64,000 bases of DNA from Bradyrhizobium diazoefficiens (GTDB lineage: Bacteria; Pseudomonadota; Alphaproteobacteria; Rhizobiales; Xanthobacteraceae). The notes under the pieces were generated by a model. It saw only the letters and a list, made by a program, of their open reading frames with translations, was not told the origin of the DNA and did not search any database. The stretch spans positions 992,001 to 1,056,000 of the forward strand of contig NZ_JAENXS010000001.1 in NCBI RefSeq assembly GCF_016612535.1, in the 5' to 3' direction. Made by a program: the position numbers and the translations under genes. This document shows, in pieces, positions 46,818-55,502 of the stretch (within the stretch, counting starts at the first letter, position 1; the number at the start of each line of letters is the position of its first letter).

Positions 46818-47054
46818 TTACAGCTTGCCCTGCCCGTTCGCCTGGCTCTGTTGCTGCTGCTTGTCCTGCTGCTCTTTCGCGTGGTGCCTGCCGTAGAGGC
46901 AGCCGGCGGCGGCGCCGAGCATGCCGTGATGGCCGGCATAATGGCCGGCGACGCCGCCGACGATGGCGCCCTTGATGCAGCCCTTGGCATCGGCGGCGGA
47001 TGTCGCGCCACAGATGAGAAGTACTGCGGCGATGGCGATGAGCGGGGATTTCAT
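46818..47054 (-). CDS. Exported glycine-zipper-like small protein
   Basis: A 78-residue protein: signal peptide MKSPLIAIAAVLLICGATSA, then a short helical part GAIVGGVAGHYAGHHGMLGAAAGC with glycines every four residues (glycine-zipper pattern, typical of outer-membrane-associated 17-kDa-like proteins), and a hydrophilic Gln/Lys-rich tail. Two cysteines (KGC, AGC) flank the zipper. ATG 47054 follows CGGAGAC. Envelope location is inferred; function unknown. Confidence 0.75.
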   Translation of the reverse strand: MKSPLIAIAAVLLICGATSAADAKGCIKGAIVGGVAGHYAGHHGMLGAAAGCLYGRHHAKEQQDKQQQQSQANGQGKL

Positions 47055-47357
47055 GGTCGATGTCTCCGGATGCGGTGTCGGCGTCTCAACGGGCGCGGGC
47101 GCGTTCGGGTTCCAGTGCTCCCTGCACGGCAAGGCGCGCCGTGCGCTGCACCGGTCGGCGGGCCGGGACCGGTAAAATACGGGGTTCTATTGTAAATCTC
47201 ACAAAACGCATTCAATTCTGCATTGCGAAAACGTGAATTGCGTTTTGGCCGAAATCCCGTATTTGTTCGTACACCAATGAATTGAACGACCCCGCTGCGC
47301 CTACTGTGCATGGGGTTGTTTTTCGTTTTTTTGCAAGCCAGTTTCAGGACGCCCCAA
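47055..47357. other. 303-base divergent promoter region
   Basis: It lies between the divergent glycine-zipper gene and the SnoaL-like gene. A block at 47170-47280 is unusually AT-rich (GTAAATCTCACAAAACGCATTCAATTCTGC) and should hold both promoters; TTGCGAAAACGTGAATTGCGTTTTGG contains an imperfect direct repeat of TTGCG-TTT. No gene or RNA was recognised. Confidence 0.5.
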
Positions 47358-47798
47358 ATGACAGAGCACAGCCTCTGGCGTTTCTCGCGCGCGTTGCACC
47401 GCGCGATCAACGACCGGCAGTTCGAGGACATCGAGGCCCTGATCGACGAGGACGTCGCGTGGGCGATCTATGGTCCGATCGACATGTTTCCGTTCCTGGG
47501 CGCACGCGAGGGCAAGGCGGCGGTGCTCCAGGTCATCCGCCAGCTCGCCGACAATTTCCACGTTCGCCGCTTCGAGCGCGAGAGCATCATGCTCGGCGTC
47601 GATTCCGCCTCCTCGATGCTGCGCTATTCGCTGACGGCGCTCGATTCCGACAAGCCGATCAGCTTGCGGGTCGCGCAGTTCGCTCAGTTCAGGGCGGACC
47701 GGCTCATCAACATGCGTGTGCTGATCGACACCTTCGACCTGGTCGAGCAGGCACTCGGCCGCGCCATTCATCTGCCAAAGATGACCAGCGTCGGCTGA
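47358..47798 (+). CDS. SnoaL-like/NTF2-fold protein
   Basis: A 146-residue protein with the NTF2-like alpha+beta barrel layout: an N-terminal helix (LWRFSRALHRAINDRQFEDIEALIDEDVAWAI), YGPIDMFPFLGAREGKAAVLQVIRQL, and four beta strands (FERESIMLGVDSASSMLRYSLTA...ISLRVAQFAQFRADRLINMRVLIDTFDL). This is the SnoaL-like/ketosteroid isomerase-like pattern. The active-site Asp/His pair is not clear, so a binding role is as likely as an enzymatic one. Start at 47358 (GGACGCCCCAA upstream). Confidence 0.75.
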   Translation: MTEHSLWRFSRALHRAINDRQFEDIEALIDEDVAWAIYGPIDMFPFLGAREGKAAVLQVIRQLADNFHVRRFERESIMLGVDSASSMLRYSLTALDSDKPISLRVAQFAQFRADRLINMRVLIDTFDLVEQALGRAIHLPKMTSVG

Positions 47799-48018
47799 AG
47801 GGGACACCAACGGGCTCCGCAATTCGGGACCGATCGATTGATGCTGCCGCGACGCGTTCCGGCCTCCAGCCCCGCCGGATGCCGTCGTGGAGAAGCTCGT
47901 CATCGGGCGCGCGACTTTCGCGCGGCCCGTTGGTTCGTTATTTGGGGTGTCGTTGGCGCCACAATTTTGCAACGATAGTTCCGCATCCTCTGCGCGAACT
48001 GGGCTTGCGGGCAAGGCA

Positions 48019-48936
48019 ATGGAATTCTCGACAGGTTTTGGCTGGATCAGGCTGCCGCTGGCGGCCGCGTTCATTTTCGGCTCGGTGCTGACGGCCCAGG
48101 CGCAGATCATTCCGCCCTTCTCCCCCGCCCCCACCGCCACCGCGCCTGACGAGGAGAGCGAGGCCGCTGATACCGCCGACGTCAACGATCCCGACGTGCT
48201 CAAAGGCATCGATGTCGACAAGCTCGACTGGAGCCAGCTCGCCATCGACGCCGGCACGCTCAACGACATCATCGCCGCCAAGAAGCGCGCGAAGGCCGCC
48301 GCCAATAACGGCATGAACTGGTCGACCAACGCCAACGCCAACGGCTCCTCGGCCGTGACCGTGAAGCAGTCGGTCTCCTCGTTCTGGGACACCCGCATCG
48401 GCGCCGACATGACAGTCGCGAAAGAGCCGACCACAATGTCGGAGCTGTTGGCGGAGAAAGCCGCCAATGGCGGCAACCTGCCGCAATCCTCCGGCAGCGC
48501 CTGGGCCGCCGCGACCGCGCCGGGCGCGGGCCCCGTCTGGGATAAGACCGCGGTCGAGGCCCGCGTCGATCCCGGCGCCGAGCAGAGCAGGCTTGGCGCC
48601 TCGCTCACCAAGTCGGTGCCGCTGTCGAACGACTATTCGCTGACGCTTCAGAACGGCTACAGCGTCAACCAGCAGGGCACCACCGCGCTGCCCGGCGTCG
48701 GCGGGCACATCACCCGCAATTACGAGACCGACCAGTCCGCCAAGGTCACCATTACCGACACCGGCACCAGCATCACCGCCGGCCAGACCATGTCGACCAC
48801 CGACGACAAATGGCTGCGCAAGGTCGGCGCCGAGCAGAAGCTGTTCGACAACGTCACTGTCTCCGGCTCGGTCGGCGAGACCTCGCAGGGCGCGATCAAC
48901 AAGAGCCTGACCGCAGGCTTCAAGAAGAGCTGGTGA
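48019..48936 (+). CDS. Exported hypothetical protein, beta-rich
   Basis: A 305-residue protein with a signal peptide (MEFSTGFGWIRLPLAAAFIFGSVLTAQA). The mature part first has an acidic region (APDEESEAADTADVNDPDVLKGIDVDKLDWSQL), then repeated Thr/Ser/Gly-rich strands (SVPLSNDYSLTLQNGYSVNQQG, AKVTITDTGTSITAGQTMSTTDDKW) and ends QGAINKSLTAGFKKSW with a terminal aromatic residue, as in outer-membrane barrels. No known family is recognised. An extended GTG start at 47887 is possible but lies in repeat-free, poorly supported sequence. Confidence 0.65.
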   Translation: MEFSTGFGWIRLPLAAAFIFGSVLTAQAQIIPPFSPAPTATAPDEESEAADTADVNDPDVLKGIDVDKLDWSQLAIDAGTLNDIIAAKKRAKAAANNGMNWSTNANANGSSAVTVKQSVSSFWDTRIGADMTVAKEPTTMSELLAEKAANGGNLPQSSGSAWAAATAPGAGPVWDKTAVEARVDPGAEQSRLGASLTKSVPLSNDYSLTLQNGYSVNQQGTTALPGVGGHITRNYETDQSAKVTITDTGTSITAGQTMSTTDDKWLRKVGAEQKLFDNVTVSGSVGETSQGAINKSLTAGFKKSW

Positions 48937-49108
48937 ATCTTCTTTAGACTCTCGTAACCATGCGCCACGTCAAAGCCCCCGAATGGTCCGCCCTTGCCGC
49001 ATCTCGGCCCCGTTGCGGTCAAAATCCAACGCCCTGATGGACCGGCCTGACATACATCGTCGTGCGGGGGACACTCGCGCTGCGCTCAACGCGAACAGGG
49101 GAATAACG

Positions 49109-49531
49109 ATGAACGCCATGCGTCCGGAAAAGACCGAAACCACCGAGACCGAGACGGTCGACACCAACCTCGCCGCCGTGACGGAAGTCGAAGCCGGCAT
49201 CCGCGATTTCGTCCGCAACGACATCGCCTATCTGCGCCGGCCGGCCGCGACCACCGCCGACGCGCCGCCGCTCGATCCGAGCGCGGAAGCCACCGTCACC
49301 AACGTCAACTCGCTGATCCAGCGCGTCGCCGGCACCTCGCTCGCCGAGATCGAGAATCTGATCTCCGAGCTCGAGAGCCTGCGCGACCTGCTCCATGCCG
49401 AAGGCCAGCGCGTCCAGCGCGAGATCTCCGGCTACGCCCAGCTCAGCCAGGCCGCGATGAAGTCGACCCGCATGATCGCCGACAACGTCGCCCAGTGGAA
49501 GCGCGCCGCTGACGGCCTGCGCAACAGCTGA
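49109..49531 (+). CDS. Hypothetical coiled-coil-like protein
   Basis: A 140-residue soluble protein. The N terminus is Thr/Glu-rich and low complexity (MNAMRPEKTETTETETVDTN), followed by helices (VEAGIRDFVRNDIAYLRR; SLIQRVAGTSLAEIENLISELESLRDLLHAEGQRVQREISGYAQLSQ). This heptad-like pattern suggests a dimeric coiled coil. Start ATG 49109 follows AGGGGAA. Helical content is phasin-like, but no phasin motif is present. Function unknown. Confidence 0.7.
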   Translation: MNAMRPEKTETTETETVDTNLAAVTEVEAGIRDFVRNDIAYLRRPAATTADAPPLDPSAEATVTNVNSLIQRVAGTSLAEIENLISELESLRDLLHAEGQRVQREISGYAQLSQAAMKSTRMIADNVAQWKRAADGLRNS

Positions 49532-49683
49532 TCGCAAGCAGCAAGCATCACCAGCCGCCGCGCTCCGGAAGGGGCGCGGTGGTTTTGATTCTGGGGCCAC
49601 ACTCTCTTGAACCGTCCGCCCATTCCCGGCGACCAATGCCAAGCGCTCGTGCCGCCTAAGGCCGGGCGAGGGGATATTTTCAG

Positions 49684-49821
49684 ATGGAAAGCATTCGGCC
49701 CGATAACATGGACCCGATACCGTTGCGGCCCGCGCCGAACCAGTTCGGAACCATCATGCTGCGCTTTGTCGGGCTGCTCGCTGTTGCGATCGCGATTTTG
49801 GCGTTCGTCTATAGCCGCTGA
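49684..49821 (+). CDS. Small single-pass membrane protein
   Basis: A 45-residue protein: hydrophilic, Pro-rich N terminus (MESIRPDNMDPIPLRPAPNQ), then one membrane helix (IMLRFVGLLAVAIAILAFVY) and a Ser-Arg end. AGGGGATATTTTCAG is a fair ribosome site. The stop at 49819 is followed within 5 bases by a strong terminator hairpin. It is convergent with another small membrane protein. Function unknown. Confidence 0.6.
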   Translation: MESIRPDNMDPIPLRPAPNQFGTIMLRFVGLLAVAIAILAFVYSR

Positions 49822-49823
49822 GG

Positions 49824-49846
49824 GCGGGGCCGCTTCGTGGCCCCGC
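49824..49846. terminator. Bidirectional terminator between two small membrane genes
   Basis: An 8-bp GC stem GCGGGGCC / GGCCCCGC with loop GCTTCGT. It lies 3 bases after the plus-strand gene stop (49821) and 15 bases before the minus-strand gene stop (49862). T-tracts are weak on both sides. Confidence 0.6.
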
Positions 49847-49861
49847 GGAGTTAACGAACTC

Positions 49862-50008
49862 TTAACGGCTCGCTTCGACCGTCGAGGCTTCCAGGGTGTA
49901 GGCGCCATCGGCGTAGCCCTTCACCACCATGCCGGCGATCAACATCACGGCCAGCGTGGCGGTAGCGAAGATAAATCCGACCAGCTTGAGTGCGCCGCGG
50001 TCTGCCAT
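49862..50008 (-). CDS. Small single-pass membrane protein
   Basis: A 48-residue protein starting MADRGALKLVGFIFATATLAVML, a membrane helix running to about residue 30 (IAGMVV), then the short hydrophilic tail KGYADGAYTLEASTVEASR. ATG 50008 has AGGGGACGAGC upstream. The N-out/C-in or reverse orientation is not clear. It faces the other tiny membrane gene across the terminator. Function unknown. Confidence 0.6.
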   Translation of the reverse strand: MADRGALKLVGFIFATATLAVMLIAGMVVKGYADGAYTLEASTVEASR

Positions 50009-50209
50009 TGTGCTCGTCCCCTGTCGTCTGCCCAGTTCGTTCAAATAGACAGCGACAGGTTCATAATTGGTTAGCAACTCGATGGTTCCGGCAGCTGCTT
50101 CGCAGGGACCAGCCATCTTGGGAGGGCTTATGGCAGCCGGCCGGAATCGCGTCCATAGCGCGCGGGCAACACTGGCGCGCTCTTTTCGGCTGTTCATTTT
50201 GGAACAGGT

Positions 50210-50692
50210 CTAACCGGGTTTCCCGCGCATCGGCACGAAGGCCGAGGCGGTGATGGAATAGACCTCTTCGCCGCGTTGGTTGGTGCCGGTGGTGCGGGCC
50301 GACAAAATGCCCCAGCCGGGGCGCGAGGCGGAGGTGCGCTTCTCGATGACGACATTGGCGTAGGAGACCGTGTCGCCAGCGAGCACCGGCCTGATCCAGC
50401 GCAGGTCGCGAAAGCCCGGCGACGGACCCCACACCGCGATCTCCTCGCCGCGCGAAGCAGCCTCGCGCGCCAGACGCTGGCCGTCGGCGACAAGCAGACT
50501 CATGCAGGCCGAGCCGACATGCCAGCCGGACGCCGCGAGCCCGCCGAACAGCGAGTTCTTGCCTTCCTCCTCATCGAGATGGAAGCGCTGCGGATCGAAT
50601 TTCGCGGCGAAGGTCTTGATGGATTCCGCCGTGAAATGATAGGCGCCGATCTCGCGGCGATCGCCGATCTCGATCTCCTCGAAGAATGCCAT
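50210..50692 (-). CDS. MaoC-like hotdog-fold hydratase, second of pair
   Basis: A 160-residue MaoC-domain protein. MAFFEEIEIGDRREIGAYHFTAESIKTFAAKFDPQRFHLDEE contains the Asp/His catalytic dyad region (FDPQRFHLD), then LFGGLAASGWHVGSACMSLLVADG, and PVLAGDTVSYANVVIEKRTSASRPGWGIL. Members hydrate or dehydrate enoyl-CoA thioesters. It starts one base inside the upstream MaoC gene (TGATG overlap). The two may form a heterodimer, as in MaoC pairs that make one active site (inference). Confidence 0.88.
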   Translation of the reverse strand: MAFFEEIEIGDRREIGAYHFTAESIKTFAAKFDPQRFHLDEEEGKNSLFGGLAASGWHVGSACMSLLVADGQRLAREAASRGEEIAVWGPSPGFRDLRWIRPVLAGDTVSYANVVIEKRTSASRPGWGILSARTTGTNQRGEEVYSITASAFVPMRGKPG

Positions 50693-51144
50693 CAGACCGC
50701 TCCCGCGCGCCGCCCGATTAGGATCGGCGAGGTCATCTCACACAGCGCTTCGCCCTTGGCATTGCGCATGGTGCATTTGAACTTGACGATGCCGAGGCTC
50801 GGCCTGCTCTTCGAGGTGCGGGCTTCCACGACGTCGACGTCGAGCATGAGGTCGTCGCCGGGCCGCAACGGAGACAGCCAGCGCACCTCGTCGACGCCGG
50901 GCGATCCGAGCGAGGCGGCGCGGGTGATGAAGCCATCGGCCATCATCCGCATCATCAGCGAGCAGAGGTGCCAGCCCGAACCGGACAGGCCGCGCAGCAT
51001 GCTCTTGCTGGCGGCCTCCTCGTCGAGGTGCATCGGTTGCGGATCGAATTCGGCGGCAAAGGCCAAAATCTCGTCGCGGGTGACATGGCGCGGGCCGAAC
51101 GTTCCATACCGGCCGGGCGGGAAATCTTCGAAGGTCAGGGTCAT
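50692..51144 (-). CDS. MaoC-like hotdog-fold hydratase, first of pair
   Basis: A 150-residue MaoC-domain protein. It starts MTLTFEDFPPGRYGTFGPRHVTRDEILAFAAEFDPQPMHLDEE, with FDPQPMHLD supplying the Asp/His motif, then RGLSGSGWHLCSLMMRMMADG and LRPGDDLMLDVDVVEARTSKSRPSLGI. It overlaps the downstream MaoC gene by one base, so translation is coupled. Its own Asp/His motif looks intact, so both may be active. The acyl-CoA substrate is unknown. Confidence 0.88.
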   Translation of the reverse strand: MTLTFEDFPPGRYGTFGPRHVTRDEILAFAAEFDPQPMHLDEEAASKSMLRGLSGSGWHLCSLMMRMMADGFITRAASLGSPGVDEVRWLSPLRPGDDLMLDVDVVEARTSKSRPSLGIVKFKCTMRNAKGEALCEMTSPILIGRRAGAV

Positions 51145-51304
51145 CTTGGCAATGCTTTGCGGGAAGGACAGATTGTGGCCGCACTTTGCGGCAATCTCAA
51201 CCCGCCGGCTCGCATAGCTCGTGCTACATTCGGCGAGTCGGGCCGGACCTGCCTCATTGTCGGATTGACGCGGCCGGGGGACACGATTTGCCCGGGGGAG
51301 AGAG

Positions 51305-51601
51305 ATGTTTTCATTCAGCGATCTGTTTCAATGGGACCGCTTCATCACGCCGACGATCATCAAGACTTTCTACTGGCTGGTGATCGGCGTGATCTGCCTG
51401 TTCGGACTCTCCGGAATCTTCGCCGGCCTCACCGCGATGGCGATCAGTCCGTTCGCGGGCTTTCTGGTCGTGCTGGAATCGATCGCGGGCGTCGTCGTCG
51501 GAATCGTGTTCTCGCGCATCGCCGCGGAGTTGATCCTGATCGTATTCCGCATCAACGAGCATCTCGGCGCGATCCGGGACCAGGGCGGCGGGGTGCGGTG
51601 A
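51305..51601 (+). CDS. DUF4282 membrane protein
   Basis: A 98-residue protein with two membrane segments (FYWLVIGVICLFGLSGIFAGLTAM and FAGFLVVLESIAGVVVGIVFSRIAAELILIVF) after MFSFSDLFQWDRFITPTIIK. WDRFITP and RIxxELILIVFRINEHL are the recognisable DUF4282 ends. Inner-membrane location is likely. It is monocistronic between the MaoC pair (divergent) and a repeat. Function unknown. Confidence 0.85.
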   Translation: MFSFSDLFQWDRFITPTIIKTFYWLVIGVICLFGLSGIFAGLTAMAISPFAGFLVVLESIAGVVVGIVFSRIAAELILIVFRINEHLGAIRDQGGGVR

Positions 51602-51617
51602 GGCGCGCGCAGAAATC

Positions 51618-51649
51618 GTAGGGTGGGTTAGCCGAAGGCGTAACCCACC
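51618..51649. repeat. GTAGGGTGGGTTAG repeat, short copy
   Basis: GTAGGGTGGGTTAGCC-GAAGG-CGTAACCCACC is a single-hairpin version of the element at 20134-20241. It lies directly beyond the ychF stop codon and may act as its transcript end. Confidence 0.8.
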
Positions 51650-51652
51650 GTC

Positions 51653-52750
51653 TCAGGTATTAAACCGGAAATGCATCACGTCGCCGTCGGCGACGACGTA
51701 TTCCTTGCCTTCGAGGCGCAGCTTGCCGGCATCGCGCGCGCCGGATTCGCCGTTGAACGCAACATAGTCCTCATAGGCGATGGTCTCGGCGCGGATGAAG
51801 CCCTTCTCGAAGTCGGTGTGGATTACGCCGGCCGCGCCAGGCGCCTTGGTGCCGCGATAGATGGTCCAGGCGCGCGCTTCCTTCGGGCCCACCGTGAAAT
51901 AGGTGATGAGGTCGAGTAACCTGTAGCCGGCGCGGATCAGACGATCGAGTCCGGCCTCTTCGAGACCCAGCGTCTCCAGGAAGTCGGCGCGCTCGTCACG
52001 CGAGATCGTAGCGATCTCGGATTCGATCTTGGCGGAGATGACGACGGCAACCGCGCCTTCCTTCGCCGCCTGCTCCTCAACCGCCTTGGAGAACGAGTTG
52101 CCGGTGGCGGCCGAGCTTTCCTCGACGTTGCAGACGTAAAGCACGGGTTTTGACGAGAGCAGGCCGAGCATGCCGAAGGCGCGCTCCTCCTCCGCCTTGC
52201 GCTCGACGAGGCGCGCGGGCTTGCCCTCGCGCAGCAGCACCAGCGTGCGGTTGACGAGGTCGAGCTGCTCCTTGGCGTCCTTGTCGTTGCCCTTGGCCTT
52301 CTTGGTGAGGTTGTCGACGCGCTTCTCGAGGCTGTCGAGGTCGGCGAGCATCAGCTCGGTCTCGATGGTCTCGATGTCGGCGAGCGGGGCGATCTTGCCC
52401 TCGACATGGGTGATGTCGGAATCCTCAAAGCAGCGCACGACATGCGCGATGGCATCGGTCTCGCGGATGTTGGCCAGAAACTGGTTGCCGAGGCCTTCAC
52501 CCTTGGAGGCGCCGCGCACGAGACCGGCGATGTCGACGAAGGTCAGCCGGGTCGGAATGATCTGCGCCGACTTGGAGATCGCCGACAACTTGTCGAGCCG
52601 CGGATCGGGCACCGCGACCTCACCGACATTCGGCTCGATGGTGCAGAATGGATAGTTCGCGGCTTGCGCCGCGGCCGTCTCGGTCAGCGCATTGAACAAG
52701 GTCGACTTGCCGACATTGGGCAACCCGACAATCCCGCATTTGAATCCCAC
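51653..52750 (-). CDS. ychF: Redox-regulated ATPase YchF
   Basis: A 365-residue Obg-like P-loop protein. GTG start at 52750 gives [24 protein letters not shown] (Walker A). [24 protein letters not shown] is the G3/switch part, and the C-terminal TGS-like domain ends [16 protein letters not shown]. It binds ATP rather than GTP and associates with ribosomes (family knowledge). It is the last gene of a conserved rplY-pth-ychF run, five bases after pth, and is followed by a GTAGGGTGGGTTAG repeat. Confidence 0.95.
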   Translation of the reverse strand: MGFKCGIVGLPNVGKSTLFNALTETAAAQAANYPFCTIEPNVGEVAVPDPRLDKLSAISKSAQIIPTRLTFVDIAGLVRGASKGEGLGNQFLANIRETDAIAHVVRCFEDSDITHVEGKIAPLADIETIETELMLADLDSLEKRVDNLTKKAKGNDKDAKEQLDLVNRTLVLLREGKPARLVERKAEEERAFGMLGLLSSKPVLYVCNVEESSAATGNSFSKAVEEQAAKEGAVAVVISAKIESEIATISRDERADFLETLGLEEAGLDRLIRAGYRLLDLITYFTVGPKEARAWTIYRGTKAPGAAGVIHTDFEKGFIRAETIAYEDYVAFNGESGARDAGKLRLEGKEYVVADGDVMHFRFNT

Positions 52751-52755
52751 GAGCG

Positions 52756-53361
52756 TTATTCCTTGCCGTTGTCGTCCTTGGTCAAAAATCCCTTCGCCTG
52801 CATGGCGAGATGCACCCTGTTGGCGAAGGTCGCGTCCGTGCCCTTGGCGAGCAGTGCGGCGTGCTCTGCAACTGCATCGCAGAGCGTCGCCACCCAATCG
52901 TTGTCGGCCTTGGCGAAGTCCGACAGCACGTGGCCATGCACCAGCTCCTTGACGCCGGGATGACCGATGCCGAGCCGCACCCGGCGATACTCGTTGCCGA
53001 TATGCGCCGAGATCGAGCGCAGGCCATTATGCCCGGCGATGCCGCCGCCGATCTTCACCCGCACCTTGCCCGGCGGCAATTCGAGCTCGTCGTGAAACAC
53101 CGTGGTGTCGCCCGGCGCGATCTTGAAGAAGCTTGCCGCCTCCTGAACGCTGCGGCCGGAATCGTTCATGTAGGTCGTCGGCTTGAGCAGGATCACGCGC
53201 TCGGGTCCGAGCGCGCCTTCCGAGGTCTCGCCCTGAAAACGACGGCGCCATGGTGCGAAACCATGACGCCGCGCAATCTCGTCGACGGCCATGAAGCCGA
53301 TATTGTGCCGGTTACGTGCGTATTTCGCGCCGGGATTGCCGAGCCCAACAAACAGTCGCAT
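52756..53361 (-). CDS. pth: Peptidyl-tRNA hydrolase
   Basis: A 201-residue enzyme releasing tRNA from stalled peptidyl-tRNA. The N terminus is [23 protein letters not shown] with catalytic His19. [13 protein letters not shown] holds the substrate Asn, [29 protein letters not shown] the catalytic Asp loop. A C-terminal Lys/Asp-rich tail (TKDDNGKE) ends it. Length is normal. It lies 58 bases after rplY, 5 bases before ychF. Confidence 0.96.
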   Translation of the reverse strand: MRLFVGLGNPGAKYARNRHNIGFMAVDEIARRHGFAPWRRRFQGETSEGALGPERVILLKPTTYMNDSGRSVQEAASFFKIAPGDTTVFHDELELPPGKVRVKIGGGIAGHNGLRSISAHIGNEYRRVRLGIGHPGVKELVHGHVLSDFAKADNDWVATLCDAVAEHAALLAKGTDATFANRVHLAMQAKGFLTKDDNGKE

Positions 53362-53419
53362 GACGCGGCGCGCCCCTCGCTCGGCGCGCGATCAAAGACC
53401 GCGCGCCAGCTTTGAGAGA

Positions 53420-54160
53420 TTACTTCTTCTTGTCGCCGCCGGCGGGAGCCTTGGCAGCAGGAGCCTTGGCAGCAGCCGCCGGAGCAGCAGCACCCGCGGC
53501 CGGAGCCGCAGCACCTGCCGCCGGAGCAGCACCCGCGGCCGGAGCAGCGCCACCGGCAGCAGCCGCAGCAGCGGCCTTCTGCTCTTCGGCGTAGCCGGAC
53601 GGCGGCACGATGGTGACGAGGGTCGCGTCCGCGGAGGTCAGCGCCTTCACGCCGGCCGGCAGCTTGACGTCCGACAGATGCAGCGAGTGACCGATTTCGA
53701 GCGAACCGACATCGACCTCGATGAACTGCGGGATGTTCTCGACACCGCATTCGAGGTCGATCACATGGGCGACGATGTTGACGGCGCCGCCGCGCTTCAC
53801 GCCGGGCGAACCTTCGGCCTTCACGACATGCAGCGGGACGCTGATGCGGATGGTGGCGCCTTCGCCGAGTCGCATGAAGTCGACGTGGATCGGGAAGTCC
53901 TTGACCGGATCGAGATGGTAGTCGCGCGGAATCACGCGGTGCTTCTTGCCGTCGAGTTCGACGTCGACCAGCGTGGTCAGGAACCGGCCGGCGAGGATGC
54001 GCTGGCGCAGTTCACGATCGTCAACCGAGATCGGGAGCGGGGGCTGGTTGTTACCATAGATCACTCCGGGCACTCTCCCGGCGCGACGCTCAGCCCGGGC
54101 GGCCCCCTTGCCGCTCTTCGGACGTGCGGTCGCCTTCAATTCCTTGACGGTCGTCGCCAT
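53420..54160 (-). CDS. rplY: 50S ribosomal protein L25 (Ctc form)
   Basis: A 246-residue CTC-type L25 that binds 5S rRNA. The N-terminal L25 domain shows LKATARPKSGKGAARAERRAGRVPGVIYG. The TL5 C-terminal domain has FIEVDVGSLEIGHSLHLSDVKLPAG and ends DATLVTIVPPSGY. A long Ala/Pro/Gly tail (about residues 195-246, APAAGAAPAAGAAAPAAGAA type repeats, then GGDKKK) is added, longer than in most phyla. It starts the rplY-pth-ychF operon. Confidence 0.95.
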   Translation of the reverse strand: MATTVKELKATARPKSGKGAARAERRAGRVPGVIYGNNQPPLPISVDDRELRQRILAGRFLTTLVDVELDGKKHRVIPRDYHLDPVKDFPIHVDFMRLGEGATIRISVPLHVVKAEGSPGVKRGGAVNIVAHVIDLECGVENIPQFIEVDVGSLEIGHSLHLSDVKLPAGVKALTSADATLVTIVPPSGYAEEQKAAAAAAAGGAAPAAGAAPAAGAAAPAAGAAAPAAAAKAPAAKAPAGGDKKK

Positions 54161-54187
54161 AGTCTAAGTCCTTGTTTTTGCAAAAGT

Positions 54188-54212
54188 TAATGGGCCGCAG
54201 CGCGGCCCATGG
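54188..54212 (-). terminator. Possible terminator of ubiK, in front of rplY
   Basis: A TGGGCCGC / GCGGCCCA stem around a 3-base loop, with TTAACTTTTGC after it on the minus strand. It lies about 120 bases past the ubiK stop and 28 bases before the rplY start, so it could be a terminator for ubiK or a leader hairpin for rplY. Confidence 0.45.
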
Positions 54213-54332
54213 CATCGTTCGCAGCAAGCCTCCAGGGGTGCGGGGGCCACGAACTGGCGGGCTTTTACCCGGAAGATGCAGAAATGACAAGGAGAATGGG
54301 GTGGTTCCCACCCTGGCGCCGTCATACCGGCT

Positions 54333-54584
54333 TTACCCGCCGAGCTTGGCCTCCAGCGCCGCGATCCGCGCCTTCAGCGCTTCGTTCTCCTCGCGCGCCA
54401 GGCGGGCCATGTCCTTGACCGCCTCGAACTCCTCGCGCTTGACCAGGTCCATGTCACGCAGGAATTTTTCGGCCTGGTTGCGCAGCACGGTATCGAATTC
54501 TCGCTTGGCGCCCTGGGCCGCACCGGCGGCATCGTTCATCAGGCGGCCGATCTCGTCGAAAAACCGGTTGGTGGTCTGGGTCAT
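54333..54584 (-). CDS. ubiK: UbiK-type ubiquinone biosynthesis accessory factor (BMFP family)
   Basis: An 83-residue helical protein. It starts MTQTTNRFFDEIGRLMNDAAGAAQG and ends in a coiled-coil heptad LAREENEALKARIAALEAKLGG, matching the YqiC/BMFP family now called UbiK, an accessory factor of the UbiJ-associated soluble ubiquinone complex and a membrane-fusogenic protein (family knowledge). An in-frame 58-residue extension to 54758 overlaps no known domain and is rejected. It is divergent from the dienelactone hydrolase gene. Confidence 0.88.
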   Translation of the reverse strand: MTQTTNRFFDEIGRLMNDAAGAAQGAKREFDTVLRNQAEKFLRDMDLVKREEFEAVKDMARLAREENEALKARIAALEAKLGG

Positions 54585-54756
54585 GTCGGTCTCCTGGCAG
54601 CCTCCGATAAACTTTGCGCGAACGCGCGGAAAGACAATGGCAATCCGCGGAGGCCGGTTCAAGGGCTGCGCGGCGGTATCCTTGTCATGCCTCGGTTTCC
54701 TTGCAATCGTATTCAACGTCCCTGCATAACAAGAATCACAAAGCGGAACGCAAGAC

Positions 54757-55494
54757 ATGATCGAGCATCAGATCGCAATTCCCACCAAGGACGGCCACAC
54801 CGCGACCTTCATCGTCCATCCCGAGCGCGGCGGACCGTTCCCGGTCATCCTGTTCTACATGGACGCGCCGGCGATCCGTGAAGAGCTACGCGACATGGCG
54901 CGCCGGCTCGCGACATCGGGCTATTACGTGATGCTGCCGAACCTCTATTACCGCTCCGGCGTGATGGAGCTCGGCGCGCTGCCGGCCGATCCGAACGCAC
55001 CGGAGCGCAAGCGCATGTTCGCGCTGATGGGCTCACTCACGATTCCCTTGATCATGGACGACACAAGCGCGCTGCTCACCTATGCCGAAGGCCAGCCGGC
55101 CGCGAACACCAAAATCATCGGCACCGTCGGCTACTGCATGAGCGGCCGCTACGCCATCAACGCCGCCACGCATTTCCCTGAAAGCGTCAAGGCCGCCGCC
55201 TCGATCTACGGTGTGCAACTCGCGACGGAGCAGGACGACAGCCCGCATCTGGCTCCAGGCAAGACCAGGGCCGAGCTCTATTTCGCCTGCGCCGAGACTG
55301 ATGTCTACGCGCCGCCGGAGATTATCGAGAAGGTCAAAGAGGGCATGAGCGGCGCGAAAGCCGAGGTCGAGATCTATCCCGGCACCCATCACGGCTTCGC
55401 CTTTCCCAAGCGCCCGGTCTACGACCGCGACGCCGCCGAGCGGCATTGGGAGCGGCTGCTGGCGCTCTATCGCCGCAACCTCGTCCAGCAATAG
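54757..55494 (+). CDS. Dienelactone hydrolase family protein
   Basis: A 245-residue alpha/beta hydrolase. The nucleophile is Cys in [14 protein letters not shown]. The catalytic Asp is in [11 protein letters not shown] and His in [12 protein letters not shown], as in dienelactone hydrolases of the beta-ketoadipate pathway. [33 protein letters not shown] is the family N-terminal pattern. The specific substrate is unknown; members also hydrolyse other lactones. It lies 8 bases before lgt and is probably co-transcribed. Confidence 0.9.
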   Translation: MIEHQIAIPTKDGHTATFIVHPERGGPFPVILFYMDAPAIREELRDMARRLATSGYYVMLPNLYYRSGVMELGALPADPNAPERKRMFALMGSLTIPLIMDDTSALLTYAEGQPAANTKIIGTVGYCMSGRYAINAATHFPESVKAAASIYGVQLATEQDDSPHLAPGKTRAELYFACAETDVYAPPEIIEKVKEGMSGAKAEVEIYPGTHHGFAFPKRPVYDRDAAERHWERLLALYRRNLVQQ

Positions 55495-55502
55495 AAGGCG
55501 CG

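Noticed and set aside
49109..49531. Second phasin
   Set aside because: Helical and similar in length, but it lacks the hydrophobic pattern and conserved motifs seen in the phasin at 419-802.
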